Shown in pieces: positions 1 to 7,565 of a stretch of DNA of 7,565 nt (within the stretch, counting starts at the first letter, position 1; the number at the start of each line of letters is the position of its first letter). The stretch is from Planctomycetota bacterium (GTDB lineage: Bacteria; Planctomycetota; UBA1135; GCA-002686595): the NCBI GenBank assembly GCA_029212955.1, contig JARGOW010000167.1, forward strand, positions 1 through 7,565, read 5' to 3'. The notes beneath the pieces were generated by a model. It made no database searches and had not been told where the DNA came from. It saw nothing but the letters and a program-made list of their open reading frames with translations. The position numbers were made by a program, and so were the translations under genes.

Positions 1-190
1 AGCGATAGTTGCAGGCCACTGTCAGGTCCAGGTTGATCGAGATGGGGGAACGTTCGGGTGCGGCCGGTGCGGCGCTGCCATCGGCATTGGCCTGGCGAAC
101 GAGCTTGCGCCACTCCACGTATTCACGCAGGTGGTCGACCACATCGGGCTGGCGCAGCTTGGCGCTGAAATCGTGGATGGCGTGGGTCAA
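1..190 (-). CDS. Radical SAM protein, N-terminal fragment (runs off left edge)
   Basis: Only the first 63 residues are inside the window. The minus strand reads open with no stop from 190 to position 1. The encoded stretch ends in SINLDLTVACNYR, which matches the lead-in strand and first cysteine (C60) of the radical SAM CxxxCxxC motif that binds the 4Fe-4S cluster and S-adenosylmethionine. The window stops at the first base of the codon expected to give the second cysteine. About 45 residues before the motif form a charged, probably helical N-terminal lead (VVDHLREYVEWRK). The proposed start is TTG at 190-188. It overlaps the TGA stop of the upstream oxidoreductase gene as TTGA, and no ATG or GTG precedes it in frame back to that overlap. 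Internal GTG codons at residues 17, 18 and 25 are alternatives. It is the third gene of a minus-strand operon. The substrate and subfamily cannot be told from this fragment. Confidence 0.75.
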   Translation of the reverse strand, partial: MTHAIHDFSAKLRQPDVVDHLREYVEWRKLVRQANADGSAAPAAPERSPISINLDLTVACNYR

Positions 191-1140
191 GAGTCGCTCG
201 GAGGGAAGGCTGCCAACAGGTCGTTCAGCATTCGGGCGCGGTGGAGGATCGGTGTTGTGCTTTGGGGGGGCTCACCCCCAAGGGTGCGGCCCAGCTTGTG
301 CACGAAGTCGCGCAGGTGGAGTTCCATGGGATCGGGAGCCGGCACCTGCTGGTTCCCGTCGACCAGGAATATAGCGTAGTCCGAGGCTCGAATCAGGCGG
401 TCAGCCCTGCCAGAATCGAATTGAAGCCAGGCAGGGCGGGGTCGCATTGGGGAGTCCTCCAGGAAAACCTCGCATTCCAGACCCTGGGTGGGGCCTTGGA
501 AGTGGAATTGGACTCGAATCTTGTCCTGGCTGGGGTTGGAGTCGACCCGTATGCCTGAGACCCGGGCAGGACCCGGATCCAGCCCTTGTAGCAAGCTCAA
601 GGGATGGGAGAGGGAGTCGCTTCCCATGTGCACGCCCCGGGAGGAGGGGGATAGCCCCATGGCGAAACGCTTGGGAGCCACCAGCGAATCCGCGCCAAAG
701 AGCTCGCGGTAGGGGTCGAGCATCCTGGGCCACTGGCAGTTTTCCTCGACCAATAACTGAGCTTGGTCGAATGGGGCGAGATGCTGTTCTAGTCCGAGGT
801 CGGCCTGGATTCCGTCCAGAACGAAGGGCTTTTCACAAAGCACATGCAGGCCCCTCGCCGCCGCCAACCGCAGGTATTTTGCGTGGGTCTCGGGTGGGCT
901 GAGAATGGCGAGGGCGTCGACGGGGTGCCCATCGAGCAGGGAGTCCAGGTTCGTGTACCCCGCGCAGCTAAGGCCTGCGATGCTCTTGAGTTCCGCTGCG
1001 GCCTTGGCGTTGTTGGCTTCGCTGGTCCCCAGGAAGGCGGGGATGCGAGCGCCGGCCTTGGCCAGGAACTTGGCCACGAAAGGGCCTAGCCCCTGATGGG
1101 CTCGGCGCGCTCCAATCAGTGCAATAGACGGGGAATTCAT
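187..1140 (-). CDS. Gfo/Idh/MocA-family NAD(P)-dependent oxidoreductase
   Basis: A 317-residue protein, slightly short for this family of sugar and inositol-type dehydrogenases (usually about 330-400). The N-terminal Rossmann part starts with the strand SIALIG and the turn GARRAHQGLG (residues 10-19), a stretched variant of the GxGxxG dinucleotide-binding loop. The next β-strand and loop are FLGTS, then DALAILSPPETH (75-86), then HVLCEKPF with the family's signature Glu103-Lys104-Pro105. The C-terminal half is the expected α/β substrate domain, with D175 and H179 in SDSLSHPLSLL where many members carry catalytic Asp/His residues. The ATG at 1140 is chosen because it overlaps the upstream Nudix stop as ATGA and lies directly before the Rossmann strand; the frame stays open upstream but that stretch is not protein-like. 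It lacks its own ribosome-binding site, so translational coupling is likely. The protein is presumably cytoplasmic. Family assignment is firm; the substrate is unknown. Confidence 0.87.
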   Translation of the reverse strand: MNSPSIALIGARRAHQGLGPFVAKFLAKAGARIPAFLGTSEANNAKAAAELKSIAGLSCAGYTNLDSLLDGHPVDALAILSPPETHAKYLRLAAARGLHVLCEKPFVLDGIQADLGLEQHLAPFDQAQLLVEENCQWPRMLDPYRELFGADSLVAPKRFAMGLSPSSRGVHMGSDSLSHPLSLLQGLDPGPARVSGIRVDSNPSQDKIRVQFHFQGPTQGLECEVFLEDSPMRPRPAWLQFDSGRADRLIRASDYAIFLVDGNQQVPAPDPMELHLRDFVHKLGRTLGGEPPQSTTPILHRARMLNDLLAAFPPSDS

Positions 1141-1910
1141 GGTTTGTTGGTTCTTGATTCCACGCCCAGGGGGTCGTATCGGGTGCGGTATTCTTCGGGC
1201 AGATCGCGTGCGAAACAGCCGAGCTGGGGAATGTAGCCCAGGTGATCGGCAAGCCGCGTGAGGGCCACCTCGGTTTTCATGTCGGGGATTTCTCCCGTGC
1301 GTGTGCGCCGTAGGGCCTCGCCCAATTCCATGCGGAGAATTTGACCCCACTCCTCCATGGTCGAACCATCCCCATCGCCACCGTTGGCATGCTGGAGTTC
1401 GGTGGGGGCCACGGTGAAGTACAGTTTTTCATCGCCGGTTCCCGGGCTGGCAAAGGTCTCCCCTCCAAGCATTTGGAAGTGGCTTTCGGGGACCGTGGCG
1501 CCGGCTTCTTCCTCCGCTTCGGCGGCGGCCCGTTTTTGCATGCCGGCTAGGCCCGGGGGATCGCTTTCCTCGACCATGCCAGCCACGACCTCCAGGATGG
1601 TCAGGTACTCCCTGGGGTCGGGGTGGACAAATTTGGAGTCCTTGCGCAGGTAAATCGGCACCCGGGGGGCCTCCCTGAGCAGGACCTGAATCCGGCCCTG
1701 GTCGTCCAATTCATAGAGCACTGCCACCACGGCATCGCTTCCCGGCCGGTGCAGCACGTCGCACGGATAGGGCTCTGAAACGCTTCCGTCCCCGTATCGG
1801 TTCCTCACCAGCAGCCGTTTCAGGGTCAGGTAGCCCCGGTCGCAGGTGCCTTGGGAGGTGCGATCCTCCACGATTTCGATAGCCAAGAGAGTGTTGCCCA
1901 TGGGCGTCAT
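1137..1910 (-). CDS. Nudix hydrolase, ADP-ribose/NDP-sugar pyrophosphatase-like
   Basis: A 257-residue protein with a Nudix fold over about residues 25-225. The N-terminal strands (GYLTLKRLLVRNRY, then HRPGSDAVVAVLYE and a VLLREAPRVP strand) resemble ADP-ribose pyrophosphatases. The Nudix box runs from G111 to G137 and ends in AAAEAEEEAG. It keeps the metal-binding glutamates E131, E134 and E135 but has about five extra residues in its loop, and Ala130 sits where the consensus has Arg. Nineteen residues beyond the box, SPGTGDEKLYF matches the SPG...E element typical of ADP-ribose and NDP-sugar pyrophosphatases, so hydrolysis of a nucleoside-diphosphate sugar to sugar phosphate plus NMP is the best guess. 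It is the first gene of the minus-strand operon and overlaps the oxidoreductase by 4 bp. Met4 (1901-1899) is an alternative start; neither has a clear Shine-Dalgarno. The exact substrate is not deducible. Confidence 0.85.
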   Translation of the reverse strand: MTPMGNTLLAIEIVEDRTSQGTCDRGYLTLKRLLVRNRYGDGSVSEPYPCDVLHRPGSDAVVAVLYELDDQGRIQVLLREAPRVPIYLRKDSKFVHPDPREYLTILEVVAGMVEESDPPGLAGMQKRAAAEAEEEAGATVPESHFQMLGGETFASPGTGDEKLYFTVAPTELQHANGGDGDGSTMEEWGQILRMELGEALRRTRTGEIPDMKTEVALTRLADHLGYIPQLGCFARDLPEEYRTRYDPLGVESRTNKP

Positions 1911-1989
1911 GGTAGCGGCAGGGGGTGGCTTCCAGCCCGGGGCAATCCCGATTCAAGGCTCCCAGGGGGCATTCTCCACCGAATTACGA

Positions 1990-2018
1990 CCCAGAACCTA
2001 GGAAGACTCAATTCTGGG
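1990..2018. promoter_or_regulatory. Inverted repeat in divergent intergenic region
   Basis: The 124-bp spacer between the divergent Nudix operon and the thioredoxin-like gene contains a perfect 7-bp inverted repeat, CCCAGAA (1990-1996) and TTCTGGG (2012-2018), separated by 15 bp. Both promoters must lie in this spacer, so it could be an operator for either gene or a leader hairpin for the rightward one. I could not identify convincing -35/-10 boxes on either strand. A 7-bp match can arise by chance. Confidence 0.25.
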
Positions 2019-2034
2019 GGGCCCCATTGCCGAG

Positions 2035-2619
2035 ATGCTTGCCATGCGTCTCTTCGTCCCCCTCGCATGTTTGCTCGCCATGGCCTCCTGTGTGGCTCCC
2101 CAAGCCTCCCAAGCGGAGATCATTCCCGCCCTCGAACTTCGAGGCGGAGCTTCCGAGCTCAAACAAGCCTTCAATGAACATTCCGACCGGCCCCGGTTGG
2201 TGGTTTTGGCGCCGCCCAGCTGCAGGCGCACCCTGACCGCCATGGGGGAGATCCGTGCGGAGATCGAGCATCTCTCCGCCGGAGATCCGGTGACCTGGCT
2301 GGTCATATGGCAGGACGACCTACCGGGTGATGACGCCCGGGCTGCGGATCTCGCCAGCACGGCATTGGGTTGGGAGCGCACTATGTATTTCCATGATGGC
2401 TACGGGTCCGCCAGCCGAAAACTAGCCAGGGGGACCGTGTTGTCCGGGGCTCTCGATCGGGCCTTCCTGTTTTACCCGGCTGGACTCGCGTGGGAGGAAC
2501 ATCCCCCCGCCCCCGCCGCATGGGTCCATTGCATGGGGAGAATCACTCCAGAGCACGGGCACGAACCCGAGGGGATGGCCCAGGCCATGACCCACCGGTG
2601 CGCAAAGCTCTGGGAGTGA
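2035..2619 (+). CDS. Exported thioredoxin-like protein with degenerate CxxC (putative lipoprotein)
   Basis: A 194-residue protein. It opens with a short export signal (MRLFVPLACLLAMAS then C19); the LAMASC end is an approximate lipobox, so lipid anchoring at Cys19 is possible but not certain. After a short linker, residues 52-66 give RPRLVVLAPPSCRRT: a hydrophobic β-strand running into Pro-Pro-Ser-Cys, the layout of a thioredoxin-fold active-site turn. The second cysteine of CxxC is replaced by Thr66. Strands VTWLVIWQDDLPGDDARA and RAFLFYPAG later fit a thioredoxin-like core, with further cysteines at 166 and 189. Disulfide reductase activity is therefore doubtful; a single-cysteine or structural role is more likely. 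ATG 2044 (MRLF...) is an equally good start and gives a more classic signal peptide. The gene stands alone, divergent from the Nudix operon and convergent with the YHS gene. The fold call is inference from pattern. Confidence 0.65.
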   Translation: MLAMRLFVPLACLLAMASCVAPQASQAEIIPALELRGGASELKQAFNEHSDRPRLVVLAPPSCRRTLTAMGEIRAEIEHLSAGDPVTWLVIWQDDLPGDDARAADLASTALGWERTMYFHDGYGSASRKLARGTVLSGALDRAFLFYPAGLAWEEHPPAPAAWVHCMGRITPEHGHEPEGMAQAMTHRCAKLWE

Positions 2620-2622
2620 ATC

Positions 2623-2639
2623 CGCGGAGGAATTCCGCG
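2623..2639. terminator. Hairpin between convergent stops, possible bidirectional terminator
   Basis: CGCGGA (2623-2628) pairs perfectly with TCCGCG (2634-2639) around a 5-base loop. It sits in the 29-bp gap between the convergent stops of the thioredoxin-like gene (ends 2619) and the YHS gene (ends 2649), the usual place for a shared terminator. There is no T-run on either side, so it is a weak intrinsic terminator at best. Confidence 0.4.
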
Positions 2640-2648
2640 CAATCCCCG

Positions 2649-3554
2649 TCACTTGCCCTTCCCGGTGGCTTCTTTCGCTGGACTCTTCTTGCGCGGGGCC
2701 ATGAAGGTTTTGATCGCGAGCTTCAATCGGGCTTCCCGGTCCTTGCCGTCAAAGGAAGCCTTGGATTCTGCGCTGGCGAAGAGGTACACATGCTTGCCAT
2801 GGACCATGGAATAGGCCGGGAGACCTGCGGTGTGAAGGCCCCCGGCGAGGGCGTTGGGATCCCATCCACCCAGGGCGGGCTCGAAGCGTGAGGGGTCTGC
2901 CATGAAGCGCTTGCGATTGGCTTGCGTGGCAAATCGGTAGGTGGCTCCGCGGTACTCGTGCTTGTGCTGGGGCGCACCCTTGGCCGCATCTTGCTTGGGA
3001 TCATGGAGGGTGATCACGTCGAAGCCATCCGCCGCGACGCCACCGGTCAGGTGGATCCGGGACAGGTCGCGAGCGGCATGTCCGTAGTGTTTGTTCCAGG
3101 TGGAATCCGCTTTGACTTTCAGCGCGGACACGTTTCCCTTGCGCCATTTCTTGCGCGTATCCGCCAGGAAACCGTCGTAGAACAACAGAAGCTCCCCGTC
3201 TTGTATGAGGAAGGAATCGGGGTCGATGTCCACGCGATCATCCTTGGCCATGGCCCAGGCGCACCAACCCCCGTAGGCGGGTTCGTAGCGCACGGGATGG
3301 CCCTGAAACAGCATGCGGTTGCGCTCGTTGGCAAATCGATACACCACGCCTCGATGGTTCCAGGTGATGTTCTTCTTGCCCTTGGCGGGCTTTCCGCCGG
3401 CTTCTGGGAAGTACGCAACGGGGTCGTATCCATCGATGGCCAGGCTGCGCTTGCCGAGATTGAGTTTGTCCAAATCCGGGCGTAGAACCGGGGTTTGGGC
3501 GGTGGCGAAGGCCGGGAGGAAAAGAAGGGCGAAGGCAAGAAGGAGGGATTTCAT
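2649..3554 (-). CDS. Secreted tandem YHS-domain protein
   Basis: A 301-residue protein with a clear Sec signal peptide, MKSLLLAFALLFLPAFATAQ, cleaved near residue 19-20. Residues about 31-138 form a canonical YHS domain of the secreted type: LAIDGYDPVAYFPEAG, VVYRFANERNRMLF, then YEPAYGGWCAWAMA (Cys97) and FYDGFLADTRKKW. Residues about 164-285 repeat the pattern (DGFDVITLHDP, TYRFATQANRKRFM, FEPALGGW, KHVYLFAS), but the cysteine segment is replaced by DPNALAGG. The protein ends in a Lys-rich tail. YHS domains are small folds often found near metal-handling or redox proteins; no enzymatic activity is established for this secreted type. ATG 3554 is chosen because it begins the signal peptide; the frame is open upstream to 3881 but that stretch is not protein-like. 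No Shine-Dalgarno is visible. It is transcribed alone, since a strong terminator separates it from the upstream gene. Confidence 0.87.
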   Translation of the reverse strand: MKSLLLAFALLFLPAFATAQTPVLRPDLDKLNLGKRSLAIDGYDPVAYFPEAGGKPAKGKKNITWNHRGVVYRFANERNRMLFQGHPVRYEPAYGGWCAWAMAKDDRVDIDPDSFLIQDGELLLFYDGFLADTRKKWRKGNVSALKVKADSTWNKHYGHAARDLSRIHLTGGVAADGFDVITLHDPKQDAAKGAPQHKHEYRGATYRFATQANRKRFMADPSRFEPALGGWDPNALAGGLHTAGLPAYSMVHGKHVYLFASAESKASFDGKDREARLKLAIKTFMAPRKKSPAKEATGKGK

Positions 3555-3616
3555 GGGCTGTCTTGGGGATTGTGGTGGTTTCACGCTGGCGTTACGCAGG
3601 GGTGGCGCGTTGGTGA

Positions 3617-3660
3617 CCCACCGGGTGGGGACAAGCCCGATTCGGGGTAAGTGATTCGGG
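3617..3660. promoter_or_regulatory. Paired palindromes and GATTCGGG repeats upstream of YHS gene
   Basis: About 60-105 bp upstream of the YHS start lie two tight palindromes: CCCACC-G-GGTGGG (3617-3629) and CCCGA-T-TCGGG (3636-3646). GATTCGGG occurs twice (3639-3646 and 3653-3660), 14 bp apart. The region must hold the promoter of the YHS gene, so operator sites are plausible. No sigma-70-like boxes are convincing, and GC-rich DNA makes short palindromes common. Confidence 0.28.
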
Positions 3661-3706
3661 TCCGGAGTGGTTTGGGTGTGGGGCCATCGTTCGAGTTCTT
3701 GGGTGC

Positions 3707-3744
3707 AAAAAAAGCCCCGCGTCCTTGGGCAGGACACGGGGCTT
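3707..3744 (-). terminator. Rho-independent terminator of the DUF1579-like gene
   Basis: Read on the minus strand, GCCCCGTGTCCT pairs with AGGACGCGGGGC across a 5-base loop (3726-3730) with one internal A/C mismatch, giving an 11-bp GC-rich stem at 3714-3742. It is followed at once by seven Ts (complement of the A-run 3707-3713). It lies about 20 bp past the stop of the exported protein gene and ends that transcript before the YHS gene. This is the clearest terminator in the window. Confidence 0.93.
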
Positions 3745-3763
3745 GTTCTTTGGTCTGTGGAAG

Positions 3764-4336
3764 TTACAGGCGCGTGCAGATCATCTCGAGCACCAGATCT
3801 TCGTGGCCGCTTTCCTGGGTGACATAGCGGCGGATGGTGTGGGTGTTCGAGTCTTCGATGACCATGACGCTGCGGGAGCATTGGTCGCCGCTGCCGCGGG
3901 TGACCGACATTTCACCGTTCGGTGAGTAGGGATCGGTGGGGCTCAGGGGGAGCACCATCGTGCCGTCCTGGCGGGCCCAGCCCATGGCGTAGCACTCGCT
4001 GGCCGAATCGAAGCTGAGCAGCATGGCGCTTTGGAAGGGCATATCCGCCCAGAACCCGTCGTGTTGCCCGATCAGAACGGTTTCCTGGCCATTCCACTGG
4101 TAGTTGACGGTGCCGGCGAAAGTGTCGCAGGGGCGGTTTTCGCTGTTCCAGACGTTGTAGATCACGTCGAATTCGCCACGGATCCCGTCCAGGAAGTCGT
4201 GCTGGGCACCGGTGGCAATCAGGGTGTTCTGGATGTCACCCAGGTCGTCCGTGTCCACGGAGCTGTGGGTTTGGGCGCAAGAGATGGGAAGGGTGGTCAG
4301 GAGTGCGATCAGGGCTGCTTTGGTGAGGCTTTTCAT
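3764..4336 (-). CDS. Exported DUF1579-like protein
   Basis: A 190-residue protein with a positively charged N-terminus and hydrophobic segment, MKSLTKAALIALLTTLPISC, then Ala-Gln. Cys20 could be a lipoprotein cysteine, but Pro-Ile-Ser before it is a poor lipobox, so ordinary cleavage is also possible. Residues about 47-190 show a β-rich pattern like DUF1579: an opening LDGIRGEFDVIYNVW, a GTVNYQWNG strand, alternating strands around LLSFDSASECYAMGWARQDGT, and a closing strand ending LEMICTRL. That family is thought to be lipocalin-like, with no settled function. Mature cysteines at 70, 115, 153 and 187 could form two disulfides. ATG 4336 is fixed by the signal peptide; no Shine-Dalgarno precedes it. 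The gene is transcribed alone, ends at the terminator 3707-3744, and is divergent from gcvP. The coding call is firm; the family call is a pattern judgement. Confidence 0.75.
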   Translation of the reverse strand: MKSLTKAALIALLTTLPISCAQTHSSVDTDDLGDIQNTLIATGAQHDFLDGIRGEFDVIYNVWNSENRPCDTFAGTVNYQWNGQETVLIGQHDGFWADMPFQSAMLLSFDSASECYAMGWARQDGTMVLPLSPTDPYSPNGEMSVTRGSGDQCSRSVMVIEDSNTHTIRRYVTQESGHEDLVLEMICTRL

Positions 4337-4371
4337 GGTTCTTGGTGGCGTGTCTTGCCGCGTGCTTCGTG

Positions 4372-4404
4372 CTATCCAGGCCCTGGGGGTTTCGACTATC
4401 CAGG
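4372..4404. repeat. Direct repeat CTATCCAGG x2 upstream of the DUF1579-like gene
   Basis: CTATCCAGG occurs at 4372-4380 and 4396-4404, 24 bp start to start, roughly 36-68 bp upstream of the leftward start at 4336. The first copy also begins the palindrome CCAGG-C-CCTGG (4376-4386). Position and spacing suit a pair of binding sites for a regulator, but nothing identifies one. Confidence 0.35.
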
Positions 4405-4483
4405 GGATTTACTGATGGGAGAAAAGGGGGCGGGCCGTCATTTGGGGAAGAGTGGGTCGGGACGAGCCGAAATAGTGGCCTGT

Positions 4484-4505
4484 AGGGGCCTTCAGCGCCC
4501 CTTTT
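4484..4505 (+). terminator. Terminator-like hairpin in the gcvP leader
   Basis: AGGGGC (4484-4489) pairs perfectly with GCCCCT (4497-4502) around a 7-base loop, followed by TTT (4503-4505) on the plus strand. It points toward gcvP, about 130 bp before its probable start, and no rightward gene lies nearby upstream to need termination. If gcvP transcription starts upstream of 4484 this could be an attenuator; if it starts downstream, the hairpin merely insulates. The short U-tract makes it modest. Confidence 0.35.
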
Positions 4506-4634
4506 CGGGCTTGCCCAGGCCGGGTTCTTGGGTTCGGGTAGAGAGTTTTTCCCCGCCGCCGTTAGACTGTTGCCCCGTTGCAATGTGCAGCGCCCAGAGA
4601 CGTCCACCGAGACCAAGCCCACCGAGTCGTAGCC

Positions 4635-7529
<2,895 letters not shown>

Positions 7530-7565
7530 CCGGGGCGCTAGCCCTCAACAGACGAAACCCGGGGT

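Larger units (their letters stand above)
4337..4634. promoter_or_regulatory. Divergent spacer: DUF1579-like gene and gcvP promoters/leader
   Basis: About 300 bp with no believable gene. It must contain the leftward promoter of the exported protein gene and the rightward promoter of gcvP. It holds two CTATCCAGG repeats near the left gene and a terminator-like hairpin near the middle. TAGACT at 4563-4568 is a weak -10 candidate for gcvP with no good -35. In-frame TAG at 4563-4565 bounds the upstream reach of the gcvP frame. I see no tRNA, and no glycine riboswitch core. Confidence 0.4.

Noticed and set aside
261..282. Strong hairpin (TTGGGGG with CCCCCAA) inside the oxidoreductase gene
   Set aside because: It is explained by codons for Leu-Gly-Gly-Glu-Pro-Pro-Gln, is not followed by a T-run in the direction of transcription, and lies within the operon, so a terminator is unlikely.
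9..902. Rightward frames opposite the radical SAM and oxidoreductase genes
   Set aside because: Arg/Gly/Pro/Ser-rich translations with no domain, antisense to genes with clear motifs.
3555..3881. N-terminal extension of the YHS protein frame to 3881
   Set aside because: The extension is His/Pro/Arg-rich, crosses the intrinsic terminator at 3707-3744 and runs into the neighbouring gene, while a perfect signal peptide begins at 3554.
4337..4634. Glycine riboswitch upstream of gcvP
   Set aside because: I looked for the conserved aptamer elements (GGAGAG, CACCGAAGG-type core, CTCTCAGG) and found none in order on the plus strand.
7532..7545. GGGC-GCTA-GCCC hairpin just after the gcvP stop
   Set aside because: Only a 4-bp stem plus a wobble pair and no T-run; the sequence ends too soon to judge a terminator.

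Overview
This is a GC-rich bacterial window of about 7.6 kb. It carries six genes, one of them cut by the left edge, and no RNA genes, CRISPR array, insertion sequence or phage genes that I can see. Several features suggest a free-living Gram-negative such as a planctomycete or deltaproteobacterium/myxobacterium-like lineage: high GC, little Shine-Dalgarno signal in front of any start, secreted or lipoprotein-like proteins, a YHS-domain protein and a single-chain GcvP. This placement is impression only, because there is no marker gene.

Layout. Positions 1-1910 (minus strand) form a tight three-gene operon in the order Nudix hydrolase, Gfo/Idh/MocA oxidoreductase, radical SAM protein. Both junctions are 4-bp stop/start overlaps (ATGA, then TTGA). 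The radical SAM gene leaves the window just after the first cysteine of its cluster motif. A 124-bp divergent spacer follows. Positions 2035-2619 (plus) encode a small exported thioredoxin-like protein with a degenerate active site. It converges on 2649-3554 (minus), a secreted protein with one good and one degenerate YHS domain, and a small hairpin lies between the two stop codons. Positions 3764-4336 (minus) encode an exported DUF1579-like protein followed by a textbook intrinsic terminator at 3707-3744. After a divergent spacer of about 300 bp, 4635-7529 (plus) is a complete single-chain glycine dehydrogenase (decarboxylating), gcvP, with all key motifs intact and probably a TTG start.

Function. 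gcvP is ordinary central metabolism (glycine cleavage), but no gcvT or gcvH lies directly upstream. The three middle genes look like unrelated single-gene envelope units. The Nudix-oxidoreductase-radical SAM operon is the most interesting part: its overlaps imply co-translation and a shared pathway, possibly acting on a nucleotide- or sugar-derived substrate, but the pathway cannot be named from this window. I found no convincing previously undescribed system. The best leads are this operon, the gcvP leader and the decayed second YHS domain.
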